53,704 bases of DNA from Lachnospiraceae bacterium UBA5899 (GTDB lineage Bacteria > Bacillota > Clostridia > Lachnospirales > Lachnospiraceae). Made by a program: the position numbers and the translations under genes. Shown here piece after piece: positions 33,542 through 41,993 of the stretch (positions are counted from its first letter, which is position 1; the number at the start of each line of letters is the position of its first letter). Location: the NCBI GenBank assembly GCA_002432425.1, contig DJEL01000032.1:8643-62346 (forward strand), written 5' to 3'. The notes beneath the pieces are model-generated. The model searched no databases. It worked only from the letters and a program-made list of their open reading frames with translations, and had not been told where the DNA came from.

Positions 33542-33588
33542 AAAATGCCGGCATAAAGCGTATTTGCCGGACATGGAAAGGAACTGCT

Positions 33589-34107
33589 TTGAAAAAAGGA
33601 ATTATCGCCGCAATTTTCATATGGATGTTGTTTTTACTGCAGAGTACGGTCTTTCAAAGCCTTTCTTTTAACGGAATTGTTCCCAACCTGTTAATCGTCC
33701 TGACCGCTTCCTACGGGTTTATGAGCGGTGAAAAATGGGGGCTTATCGTGGGCTTCTTCTGCGGACTTCTGTGCGACATCTTTTTCGGGGATGTCATCGG
33801 GTTCCATGCCCTCGTTATGATGTACATAGGTTACTTAAACGGCAAGTTTTCCGGCGGCTTTTACCCAGAAGACATTATCCTGCCCATGGCGCTCAACATA
33901 TTAAGTGATGTTTCCTACGGCTTTTTATGTTATATTTTCATGTTTTTACTGCGTGGCAGACTGAATTTTCCTTATTATTTCCTGCATGTTATTCTGCCGG
34001 AAGTTGTGTATACCACGCTTATGACTATTTTTCTTTATCCACTGATCCTGTTTGTAAACACCAGACTGGACAGACCGAAAAAAAGGAGTAAACAGAAACT
34101 TGTTTGA
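33589..34107 (+). CDS. mreD: Rod shape-determining protein MreD
   Basis: 172 residues, starting at TTG 33589 with AAAGGA about 10 bases upstream. Five to six hydrophobic segments make it an integral membrane protein. The N terminus (IWMLFLLQSTVFQSL) and the GLLCDIFFGDVIGFHAL stretch (about 59-75) are typical of MreD, a partner of MreC in the elongasome. It overlaps the PBP2 start by 8 bases. Confidence 0.9.
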   Translation: MKKGIIAAIFIWMLFLLQSTVFQSLSFNGIVPNLLIVLTASYGFMSGEKWGLIVGFFCGLLCDIFFGDVIGFHALVMMYIGYLNGKFSGGFYPEDIILPMALNILSDVSYGFLCYIFMFLLRGRLNFPYYFLHVILPEVVYTTLMTIFLYPLILFVNTRLDRPKKRSKQKLV

Positions 34108-36985
34108 ACGCATTAAAGAGAAGTTAATCGGCATACTGACAAGCAGGCTGACCGTTATGGTCCTGGTTTCCTTTGCTCTTGCCGGTGTCCTTCTTTACCG
34201 ACTTTTTCAACTGCAGATTGTACGGGGTGAAGAGTACCTGAATAACTTTATTCTGGAAAGCCGCAAAACCCGTGAAATTGCATCTACGCGTGGCAATATC
34301 TATGACAGGAACGGAAATGTGCTTGCCTACAATGAGCTTGCCTATTCCGTCAAAATAGAAGACGTCTACGAAACCAACCGTTCCAAAAACAAAAATTTAA
34401 ATGCCAATATCCGTAAGCTCATTAAACTCATTGAGAAAAACGGTGATTCCATTATCATGGATTTCGGCATCACAATCGATGAAAACGGTGAATATGCCTT
34501 TACGGCGACATCCGACAGCAGAAGGCTGCGTTTTTTGGCGGATGTCTACGGTCAGAAATATGTGACCGACCTGAAACTCGAGATGCAGACGGCAACGCCG
34601 GACGAAGTTATTGAATACCTCGGCAAAAAATACGCCATCGGAGACTACGAGGATCCGGAGGACAGCCAGACCGATTTTATCGTGGGCAAGGGCTATTCCA
34701 AATCCGAGCTTTTGAAGATGATTACTGTCCGCTATGCCATGGGACTTACTTCCTACCAGAAATACATAGGTACAACCATAGCCACGGATATCAGCGAAGA
34801 AACCCGTGCGGTCATTATGGAAAACCTAGATGTTTTGGACGGTGTTTCCATTGAAGAAGCACCTGTCAGACGCTATGTGGACAGTGTTTATTTTTCTCAG
34901 ATTATCGGCTACACCGGCAAGATTTCTTCCGATGAGCTGGAAAGCTTAAATGCCAAAGATTTGGAAGAGGGCGGAGACGGTACCCGTTATACCATGAATG
35001 ATGTGGTGGGACGTTCCGGTATCGAAGCCTACATGGAAACCACCCTGCAGGGCAGAAAGGGCATAGAAACCGTTTACGTCAACAATACCGGTAAGGTTAT
35101 GGGGATTGATGAAGAAGCTTCCACAACACCGGTTGCCGGCAACGATGTGTACCTTACCATCGACAAGGATTTGCAGATTGCCGCCTATAACATTCTGGAG
35201 CAGAAGATTGCCGGTATTTTACTGAATAAAATCCAGAACGCCAAGGAATATACCGGAAAAACAAACTCCAGCAAGGAGCTCTACATTCCGGTTTACGATG
35301 TGTATTTTGCCCTGTTTAACAACGGGGTGATTGATTTAAGCCATATGGCAAGCGAAAACGCCGGGGAGCAGGAGAAGTATGTATACGAAAAGTATCTTTC
35401 CTATAAAGAAAATGTCTACAGCAAACTGCGGGAAGAACTGACGGACAAGCTGACGCCCTACAATATGCTTTCCAAGGAATATCAGGTTTACGAAAGCAAT
35501 ATCGTGGAATATTTGGAGCAGCGCGGCTTTATCGACACTTCGCTGATTGATACCTCGGACAAGACCTACATCGCCTGGAAGACCGATGAAACCATCAGCC
35601 TTTCCGAATATCTGCACTATGCCATTTCTTCCGGCTGGGTGGACGTTTCCAAGTTTGACCTGCAAAGTCAATATGCGGATACGGATGAAATTTACAACTA
35701 CCTTTTAGACAGTATTTTCACCATTCTGGACAATACAGCGGATTTCCAGAAAAAGTTTTTCAAATACATGCTGAAATCCGATGTCATAAACGGTAAGAAC
35801 GTCTGCTACCTTTTGTGCGAGCAGGGACGTGTGGAAATAGACGAAGAGGACGAAAACAGGCTGTATCACAATGCCATTTCCGCCTATGACTTTGTCTTAA
35901 ACCGCATCAGCAACTTGGACATTTCCCCTGCGGAACTGGCGCTTGACCCCTGCAGCGGCTCCGTGGTCATTACGGATGTCAACACCGGGGACACGCTTGC
36001 CTGTGTATCTTACCCGTCCTACGACAACAACAAAATGGCAAACTCCATTGATGCGGAATACTATGCCCAGTTACAGTCAGACAAGAGCAGTCCGCTTATC
36101 AATTATGCGACCATGTATAAATCGGCGCCCGGTTCCACCTTTAAGATGGTATCCGCCACGGCGGGACTGATGGAAGGCTACATCACCACAAACAGTACCT
36201 TCACCTGTACCGGTATCTTTACCACGGTAACCCCGTCCCCCAAGTGCTGGATTTACCCGAGAAGCCACGGTTCCTTAAACGTTTCCGGCGCCATTGAAAA
36301 TTCCTGTAACTATTTCTTTTACCAGCTCGGCTACAACATGAGTATGGTAAACAACGAATACAATGCGGATGCCGGTCTTGCCGTACTGGCGAAATACGCT
36401 GACCTTTACGGGCTTTCCGAAAAATCCGGCGTGGAGATTACGGAATATGCCCCCGATGTTTCCGACGAATTGCCCATCCAGTCCGCTATCGGACAGGGTA
36501 CCAACAACTATACCACCGTGGGACTTGCCCGGTATGTAACCGCCGTGGCAAACAGCGGCACATGCTATGATTTAACCCTGCTTGACAAGGTCATGAGCCC
36601 GGACGGTGTGGTCATAGAAGAATTTGCACCCAAGGTGCGCAATACCATCGATATGCCCGCTTCCTACTGGAATGCCATTCATTCCGGTATGCGGAAGGTG
36701 GTTGCCAACATGTCCTATTACAAGGACCTGGGCATGGAAGTAGCAGGCAAGACCGGTACGGCGCAGGAAAGCACATCCAGAGCCAACCATGCGCTTTTTG
36801 TAGGCTATGCGCCCTACGATAAGCCGGAAATAGCCATTTCCACGCGTATTGCGTACGGTTATTCTTCCAGCTATGCGGCACAGACAAGCCGTGACATCAT
36901 CAAGTATTATTTCGGACTGGAAGACGCCGAAGAAATTGTAACCGGTGAGGCATCGAACATGGATGCCGCTACCTACGGCGATTAA
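34100..36985 (+). CDS. mrdA: Penicillin-binding protein 2 (class B transpeptidase), enlarged
   Basis: 961 residues, starting at TTG 34100 with AAGGAG 12 bases upstream. A membrane anchor (about 16-36) and a dimerisation domain lead to a transpeptidase domain with S679TFK, S735CN and K884TGTA, all three active-site motifs intact. It crosslinks peptidoglycan during elongation with RodA, encoded at 38862. A charged insertion of about 230 residues (about 375-610) interrupts the region between LTIDKDLQ and LDPCSGSVV and explains the length; typical PBP2 has 600-700 residues. Enlarged PBP2 proteins are known in other Clostridia. Confidence 0.93.
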   Translation: MFERIKEKLIGILTSRLTVMVLVSFALAGVLLYRLFQLQIVRGEEYLNNFILESRKTREIASTRGNIYDRNGNVLAYNELAYSVKIEDVYETNRSKNKNLNANIRKLIKLIEKNGDSIIMDFGITIDENGEYAFTATSDSRRLRFLADVYGQKYVTDLKLEMQTATPDEVIEYLGKKYAIGDYEDPEDSQTDFIVGKGYSKSELLKMITVRYAMGLTSYQKYIGTTIATDISEETRAVIMENLDVLDGVSIEEAPVRRYVDSVYFSQIIGYTGKISSDELESLNAKDLEEGGDGTRYTMNDVVGRSGIEAYMETTLQGRKGIETVYVNNTGKVMGIDEEASTTPVAGNDVYLTIDKDLQIAAYNILEQKIAGILLNKIQNAKEYTGKTNSSKELYIPVYDVYFALFNNGVIDLSHMASENAGEQEKYVYEKYLSYKENVYSKLREELTDKLTPYNMLSKEYQVYESNIVEYLEQRGFIDTSLIDTSDKTYIAWKTDETISLSEYLHYAISSGWVDVSKFDLQSQYADTDEIYNYLLDSIFTILDNTADFQKKFFKYMLKSDVINGKNVCYLLCEQGRVEIDEEDENRLYHNAISAYDFVLNRISNLDISPAELALDPCSGSVVITDVNTGDTLACVSYPSYDNNKMANSIDAEYYAQLQSDKSSPLINYATMYKSAPGSTFKMVSATAGLMEGYITTNSTFTCTGIFTTVTPSPKCWIYPRSHGSLNVSGAIENSCNYFFYQLGYNMSMVNNEYNADAGLAVLAKYADLYGLSEKSGVEITEYAPDVSDELPIQSAIGQGTNNYTTVGLARYVTAVANSGTCYDLTLLDKVMSPDGVVIEEFAPKVRNTIDMPASYWNAIHSGMRKVVANMSYYKDLGMEVAGKTGTAQESTSRANHALFVGYAPYDKPEIAISTRIAYGYSSSYAAQTSRDIIKYYFGLEDAEEIVTGEASNMDAATYGD

Positions 36986-36992
36986 AAAGACA

Positions 36993-37026
36993 CCTGCATC
37001 CGGTACACCAAACCGGAATATGCAGG
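36993..37026 (+). other. Hairpin between mrdA and minC
   Basis: CCTGCAT (36993-36999) pairs with ATGCAGG (37020-37026), and the inner CCGGT (37000-37004) with ACCGG (37012-37016). A 3-base bulge separates the two helices. No T-run follows. It may be an RNA processing or stability element separating the mre and min parts of the operon. Confidence 0.45.
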
Positions 37027-37049
37027 TTACGGAAGGACAGGACACTGAC

Positions 37050-37721
37050 ATGAAAGACGCAGTCGTAATCAAAAGTTATCCGAACGGCATCAATTTACTG
37101 TTAAACAGCGAAAGCTCCGTCGATGCTATTGTAGCGGAGCTTTCGCAGAAATTTACCGACTCCAGAAGCTTCTTCGGAAAGGCAAAAACCGCCGTTTCCA
37201 TGGAAGGCAAAAAGCTTACCGATGCCGAACAGTTACGGATTGTGGATGCCATCCGCAAAAACAGTGATTTGCAGATTATCTGCCTCGTGGGAAAGGATGA
37301 CTCTACCGGTCAAAACTTTACGAAGGCACTGGAGAGAATGAACAGGCACTTTACGCCGGAGCACAGTGCGGGACGCTTTTACAAAGGCTCCCTCACCGAC
37401 AAGCAGATGCTCGAGTCCGAAGAAAATATTGTCATTTTAGGGGATGTAAATCCGGGCTGTACCGTGATTTCCTCCCAAAGCATCGTAGTACTTGGCGGTC
37501 TCTACGGAGAAGCCTATGCCGGCTTAAACGGCGAAGGCAGTTACTACATAGCAGCGCTTGAAATGGCGCCGGAGAAATTAAAAATCGGCGATTTCAAACA
37601 TACGGCCCAGAAGGCCAAATGGGGCATTAAGCCTAAAGTACACCCGCAGGTGGCTTATGTGAAAAACAGCAAAGTCGTCTTAGATTCCCTTACCAAAGAA
37701 TTGCTTGGTACCTTTTCCTAA
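37050..37721 (+). CDS. minC: Septum site-determining protein MinC
   Basis: 223 residues from ATG 37050 (GGAAGGAC upstream); the open frame back to 36945 overlaps the PBP2 gene. An N-terminal FtsZ-inhibiting domain (about 1-100) is followed by the C-terminal beta-helix (about 115-215). The beta-helix shows VILGDVNPGCTVISSQSIVV and LGGLYGEAYAG, the MinC_C signature that binds MinD. It blocks Z-ring assembly at the poles. minD and minE follow. Confidence 0.93.
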   Translation: MKDAVVIKSYPNGINLLLNSESSVDAIVAELSQKFTDSRSFFGKAKTAVSMEGKKLTDAEQLRIVDAIRKNSDLQIICLVGKDDSTGQNFTKALERMNRHFTPEHSAGRFYKGSLTDKQMLESEENIVILGDVNPGCTVISSQSIVVLGGLYGEAYAGLNGEGSYYIAALEMAPEKLKIGDFKHTAQKAKWGIKPKVHPQVAYVKNSKVVLDSLTKELLGTFS

Positions 37722-37777
37722 ATAAACGGTACCTGGTGGACGAAAACTTTTATCGCCTTACGGCAAAAGGAGGAAGT

Positions 37778-38569
37778 ATGTGTGAAGTTATCGTCGTTAC
37801 ATCAGGAAAAGGCGGTGTGGGCAAGACCACCACATCCGCAAACGTTGGTACAGGTCTGGCACGTATGGGAAAGAAGGTCTGTCTGATTGATACAGACATC
37901 GGTCTGCGTAACTTAGACGTGGTTATGGGACTGGAAAACCGGATTGTTTACAATCTGGTGGACGTGGTGGAAGGGCACTGCCGTGTGAAGCAGGCGCTCA
38001 TCCGGGACAAGAGAAATCCGTCCCTCTACCTTTTACCTTCCGCCCAGACAAGGGACAAAACGGCGGTTTCGCCGGAACAGATGATAAAAATGGTAACGCA
38101 TTTACGGGAGCAGTTCGATTACATTATCTTAGATTGTCCCGCAGGCATTGAGCAAGGCTTCCAGAATGCCATTGCCGGAGCCGACAGGGCTCTTGTGGTT
38201 ACCACCCCCGAGGTGTCTGCCATCCGTGACGCAGACCGCATTATCGGGCTTTTGGAGTCACGGGAATTAAAGAAAATCGACCTTATCATCAACCGCTTAA
38301 GACTGGATCTCGTGAGAAGAGGGGATATGATGTCCTCCGCCGATGTGGTGGACATTTTAGCCATTCCGTTAATCGGTATCGTACCGGATGACGAAAACAT
38401 CGTCATTTCCACCAACCAGGGCGAACCTCTTGTTGGCAACGGCACTCCCGCCGGTACGGCTTTCCGGAATATCTGCCACAGAGTGCTCGGAAAGGAAGTT
38501 CCCTTCCCCGATTACTCCAAGAGCATTTCGTTCTGGACAAGGGTAACCGGTATTTTTCACAGAGTATAA
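37778..38569 (+). CDS. minD: Septum site-determining ATPase MinD
   Basis: 263 residues from ATG 37778 with AAAGGAGG just upstream. The deviant Walker A is SGKGGVGKTTTSAN (about 9-22), with the signature lysine of the ParA/MinD class. DTDIGLRNLDVVMGLENR (about 38-55) is MinD-specific. The C-terminal stretch SISFWTRVTGIFHRV is an amphipathic membrane-targeting helix. MinD recruits MinC to the membrane and is released by MinE. Confidence 0.96.
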   Translation: MCEVIVVTSGKGGVGKTTTSANVGTGLARMGKKVCLIDTDIGLRNLDVVMGLENRIVYNLVDVVEGHCRVKQALIRDKRNPSLYLLPSAQTRDKTAVSPEQMIKMVTHLREQFDYIILDCPAGIEQGFQNAIAGADRALVVTTPEVSAIRDADRIIGLLESRELKKIDLIINRLRLDLVRRGDMMSSADVVDILAIPLIGIVPDDENIVISTNQGEPLVGNGTPAGTAFRNICHRVLGKEVPFPDYSKSISFWTRVTGIFHRV

Positions 38570-38582
38570 GGAGGCGGGATGA

Positions 38583-38846
38583 ATGAGATTTTTTTTCAGA
38601 AGAAAGAGTTCCAAAGAAATAGCAAAAGACCGTTTGAAAATCCTGCTGATATCGGACAGGGTAAACTGTTCGCCTGAAATGATGGATATGATAAAGGCAG
38701 ATATTGCAAAGGTCATTTCCAAATACATGAAGATAGATGCAAAAAGCATGGAAATCCAGATAAGCAAAACCGGGACGAAGGGCGGACGCGGGAAAAAGAC
38801 TCCCACACTCTATGCCAACATTCCCATTCTGGATATCAATCAATAA
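38583..38846 (+). CDS. minE: Cell division topological specificity factor MinE
   Basis: 87 residues. The N-terminal membrane-targeting segment (MRFFFRRKSSKEIAKDRLKI) is followed by the anti-MinCD helix and the dimerisation domain (MMDMIKADIAKVISKYMKID). It stimulates MinD ATPase and drives pole-to-pole oscillation. A full MinCDE set suggests an oscillator-type system rather than the DivIVA/MinJ type of Bacillus. AGGAGG lies about 8 bases before the ATG. Confidence 0.94.
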   Translation: MRFFFRRKSSKEIAKDRLKILLISDRVNCSPEMMDMIKADIAKVISKYMKIDAKSMEIQISKTGTKGGRGKKTPTLYANIPILDINQ

Positions 38847-38861
38847 GAGAAAGGACAGAAA

Positions 38862-39989
38862 ATGTTACGAAATTACCGGTTACGGGATTATGACTTCAAA
38901 TTGATTCTTTTTGTTCTTGCAACATCCGCAATCGGTGTTCTCGCCATTGGCAGTGCAAAGGAATCCCTGCAGAACAAGCAGCTTGCCGGTGTTATTTTAG
39001 GTGTGGTCATCATGACGATCATTTCCCTGATAGATTACCACTGGATACTGAAGTTTTACTGGCTTATGTACGCCGGCAACCTTGTTCTTCTGGGGGCTGT
39101 TATCTTAACATCCGCCGGAGATGATGCGGGCGGTGCCCAGAGATGGCTGGAATTCGGCAGTTTACGGTTCCAGCCATCCGAAACTGCCAAAATTATATTG
39201 ATTTTATTCTTTGCACAGTTTATTATGAAACATAGGGAGAAGTTGAACACGTTCCGTACCATTGTGTGCTGTCTGGCACTCATCGGCATTCCGGCCGGTC
39301 TCATTTTCAAACAGCCGGACTTATCCACCACCATAGTGGTGCTCCTGATTTTCTGCGTGGCGATGTTTATTGGGGGACTGAGCTACAAAGTCATATTGGG
39401 CGTGCTGGCGATAGTGGTGCCGTGCCTGCTTATTTTCATCAATCTGGCGGTCCAGCCGGATTCCATCCTGATTGAGAAAGGAATTATGAAATCTTACCAG
39501 CAAAACCGAATTCTTTCCTTCTTATATCCGGATGAATACGAAGATAAGGAAGCATACCAGCAGCTTAACTCCGTAACGGCAATCGGTTCGGGACAGCTCA
39601 ACGGAAAAGGGTATAAAACAAATGAGATTAGTTCCGTGAAAAACGGAAACTACATTCTGGAGCCTCAGACAGACTTTATCTTTGCGGTAATCGGCGAAGA
39701 GTTCGGCTTCAAGGGAAGCTGCACCGTGGTCGCCCTGCTTTTGTTTATCGCACTGGAATGTTTTTCTGTGGCGGCAAAGGCAAAGGATTTGTCGGGAGCC
39801 ATAATTGCGGCCGGTATGGGCGGCCTGATTATCTTCCAGAGCTTTATCAATTTAGGGGTGGTAACGTTTATCTTACCGAATACGGGACTGACGTTGCCGT
39901 TTATCAGTTACGGTCTGACTTCCTTAGTCAGTCTGTATATGGGTATGGGGTTTGTACTAAATGTCAGATTACAATGTAAAAGAGGCTGA
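38862..39989 (+). CDS. rodA: Rod shape-determining glycosyltransferase RodA (SEDS family)
   Basis: 375 residues with about 10 membrane segments. SEDS signatures are visible: GAQRWLEFGSLRFQPSETAK (about 88-107), PQTDFIFAVIGEEFG (about 268-282) and LPNTGLTLPFISYG (about 338-351). RodA polymerises lipid II into glycan strands with PBP2 (34100). The SEDS relatives FtsW and SpoVE are alternatives, but genomic position favours RodA. mgsA starts 20 bases after the stop. Confidence 0.92.
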   Translation: MLRNYRLRDYDFKLILFVLATSAIGVLAIGSAKESLQNKQLAGVILGVVIMTIISLIDYHWILKFYWLMYAGNLVLLGAVILTSAGDDAGGAQRWLEFGSLRFQPSETAKIILILFFAQFIMKHREKLNTFRTIVCCLALIGIPAGLIFKQPDLSTTIVVLLIFCVAMFIGGLSYKVILGVLAIVVPCLLIFINLAVQPDSILIEKGIMKSYQQNRILSFLYPDEYEDKEAYQQLNSVTAIGSGQLNGKGYKTNEISSVKNGNYILEPQTDFIFAVIGEEFGFKGSCTVVALLLFIALECFSVAAKAKDLSGAIIAAGMGGLIIFQSFINLGVVTFILPNTGLTLPFISYGLTSLVSLYMGMGFVLNVRLQCKRG

Positions 39990-40009
39990 CATAGAGAGGG
40001 TGATGGGAC

Positions 40010-40405
40010 ATGAATATCGCATTGATTGCACACGATGCAAAGAAAAAGCTGATGCAGAATTTCTGTATCGCGTACAGAGGTATTTTAAGTAAAAACCAAT
40101 TATATGCCACAGGTACCACGGGACGCCTGATTGAAGAGGTGACGAATTTATCCGTTCACAAATATCTGGCGGGGCACCTGGGCGGAGAGCAGCAGATTGG
40201 CGCGCAGATTGAGCACAACCAGATTGACCTTGTAATTTTTTTACAGGATCCGCTGACTCCCAAGACGCATGAACCCAATGTGGGTAACATCATGAAGCTT
40301 TGCGACATCCACAACATACCGCTGGCGACCAACCTTGCCAGTGCGGAACTGCTTATCAAGTCATTGGACAGAGGAGATTTAGAGTGGCGTGAAATGTACA
40401 AATAA
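40010..40405 (+). CDS. mgsA: Methylglyoxal synthase
   Basis: 131 residues. It converts dihydroxyacetone phosphate to methylglyoxal and phosphate, a bypass that frees phosphate when sugar phosphates accumulate. IALIAHDAKK (3-12), ATGTTGRLIEE (about 33-43), HLGGEQQIGAQI (about 56-67) and FLQDPLTPKTHEPNVG (about 77-92, with catalytic Asp and His) match the family. It lies inside a cell-envelope operon and overlaps the next gene by 17 bases, so the two are probably co-translated. Confidence 0.94.
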   Translation: MNIALIAHDAKKKLMQNFCIAYRGILSKNQLYATGTTGRLIEEVTNLSVHKYLAGHLGGEQQIGAQIEHNQIDLVIFLQDPLTPKTHEPNVGNIMKLCDIHNIPLATNLASAELLIKSLDRGDLEWREMYK

Positions 40406-41387
40406 GAAAGCGTTCAAAAAACGCCTGTCTGTTTTAACTGCAGGCTTTATGTTGCTCGCAACCCTCACCGGCTGCGGACAGACGGCTTTTGATTTTCCGT
40501 ATGATACCACTTACGGAGTCAGCAGTTATCAGGTCGTTCATACCGTAAACGCCCAGTCTGCCACACCCTTTGCACAGGATTTGTGCATTGTGACACAGGA
40601 TGTGACGACGGATACCGGCGTAGATATGTCCACAGCGGGAGCTGCGCTTCTTTGTGATGTCAATAATGCCGAGGTGTTGTATGCCCAGAATGTATACGAG
40701 AGCATGCATCCGGCAAGCTTAACCAAGATTATGACGGCTCTGGTAGCCTTAAAGTACGGTTCCATGGATCAGGTGCTGACGGCATCCGACAATGTGAAAA
40801 TCACAGAAAGCGGCGCACAGTTATGCGGTATCAAGCCGGGGGACAGCATGACACTTTCCCAGGCTCTGCATATTCTGCTTATTTATTCCGCCAATGATGT
40901 GGGCGTGCTGATTGCCGAGGGCATAGCGGGAGATGTGGACTCCTTTACGGAGCTGATGAATAAGGAAGCTCTTGCCATAGGAGCCACCAATACGCATTTT
41001 TCCAATCCCCACGGACTGACGGCGGACAATCATTACACCACGGCGTACGATTTATACCTGATTTTCAACGAAGCCATCCGTTACGAGGCTTTCCGTGAAA
41101 TCATACATATGGATTCCTACAGTACGGTCTATTACGACCAGAACGGAAATTCCAAGGAGTTTTCCTGCAACACCACTAATCTGTTTTTACGCGGCAATTA
41201 CACACCGCCCGAAAACATTACGATTGTGGGCGGCAAGACCGGCACCACCAACGCAGCCGGACACTGTCTGATTTTACTTTCCCGGGATGTCAACGGAACC
41301 CCATATATTTCCGTTATCCTGCGGAGCGATTCAAGGGACAATGCCTACAAGCAGATGGCTGCCATGTTATCACAAATCGGGAAATAA
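40389..41387 (+). CDS. D-alanyl-D-alanine carboxypeptidase, lipoprotein form
   Basis: 332 residues starting at GTG 40389, inside the end of mgsA. The signal peptide ends in the lipobox LTGC (about 26-29), so the enzyme should be lipid-anchored rather than held by the C-terminal helix usual for DacA/PBP5. Active-site motifs are S110LTK, S167AN and K283TG, as in S11 peptidases. It trims the terminal D-Ala of stem peptides, which limits crosslinking and fits the preceding PBP2/RodA genes. Lgt and LspA for its maturation are in this window. Confidence 0.93.
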   Translation: MKCTNKKAFKKRLSVLTAGFMLLATLTGCGQTAFDFPYDTTYGVSSYQVVHTVNAQSATPFAQDLCIVTQDVTTDTGVDMSTAGAALLCDVNNAEVLYAQNVYESMHPASLTKIMTALVALKYGSMDQVLTASDNVKITESGAQLCGIKPGDSMTLSQALHILLIYSANDVGVLIAEGIAGDVDSFTELMNKEALAIGATNTHFSNPHGLTADNHYTTAYDLYLIFNEAIRYEAFREIIHMDSYSTVYYDQNGNSKEFSCNTTNLFLRGNYTPPENITIVGGKTGTTNAAGHCLILLSRDVNGTPYISVILRSDSRDNAYKQMAAMLSQIGK

Positions 41388-41391
41388 ACTG

Positions 41392-41420
41392 TTGTGTTTT
41401 CCGTGTAACTACTCTATAAT
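41392..41420 (+). promoter_or_regulatory. Sigma-A promoter of the P-loop protein gene
   Basis: TTGTGT (41392-41397), 17 bases and consensus TATAAT (41415-41420). The transcript would start near 41427 and reach the terminator at 41894. Confidence 0.75.
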
Positions 41421-41466
41421 GAAATTATAGTTTTTGTGAAGCAATTTACTATAGGAGGGTATGCGG

Positions 41467-41886
41467 ATGGTTCAACTGATTGTGGGTAACAAAGGAAAAG
41501 GCAAGACAAAGTTTTTACTGAACAAAGTGAATAATGATGTAAAAGAAGCAGCGGGAAGTGTCGTATATTTAGACAAAAGCCCCAAGCATATGTATGAGCT
41601 CAACAATAAAGTAAGACTTATCGATGTTTCCGATTACATGATTGAAAACACCGACGGTTTTCTGGGATTTGTAAGCGGTATTATTTCCCAGGATCACGAT
41701 TTACAGCAGATGTATTTTGACAGCTTCTTAAAGATTGCAAAAGCAGAAGCGAAGGATATGGCTTCGGCAGTTGAAAAATTAGAAAAAATAAGCAGCAAAT
41801 TCGGTGTTGATTTCGTAGTCAGTGTTTCCGCAGATGAGGCAGATTTACCGGAAGCAGTAAAATCAAACATTATTGTTTCTCTCTGA
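41467..41886 (+). CDS. Small orphan P-loop protein of unknown function
   Basis: 139 residues from ATG 41467, which is 8 bases after AGGAGG; ATG 41461 is too close to it. The N terminus MVQLIVGNKGKGKTKFLLN is a beta strand plus a perfect Walker A (G7 to T14). A strand VVYLDKSP (about 33-40), a helical middle, and a late strand FVVSVSADEAD (about 117-127) that could act as Walker B follow. No other domain is visible; it is far shorter than RecA, AAA or thymidylate-kinase proteins. I do not recognise the family beyond ATPase-like. It is transcribed alone, between its own promoter and terminator. Confidence 0.75.
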   Translation: MVQLIVGNKGKGKTKFLLNKVNNDVKEAAGSVVYLDKSPKHMYELNNKVRLIDVSDYMIENTDGFLGFVSGIISQDHDLQQMYFDSFLKIAKAEAKDMASAVEKLEKISSKFGVDFVVSVSADEADLPEAVKSNIIVSL

Positions 41887-41893
41887 AATACAT

Positions 41894-41927
41894 AAAGCTC
41901 CGGACACACATCCGGAGCTTTTTCTTT
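41894..41927 (+). terminator. Intrinsic terminator after the P-loop gene
   Basis: AGCTCCGGA (41896-41904) pairs perfectly with TCCGGAGCT (41911-41919), with a 6-base loop, followed by TTTTCTTT. AA and TT flanks can extend the stem. Confidence 0.9.
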
Positions 41928-41993
41928 GAATAAGACATTACAAAAAAGTAACAGCGGTGCAAAGACGGTACTGCGGGTTACGGAAAGGATTTT

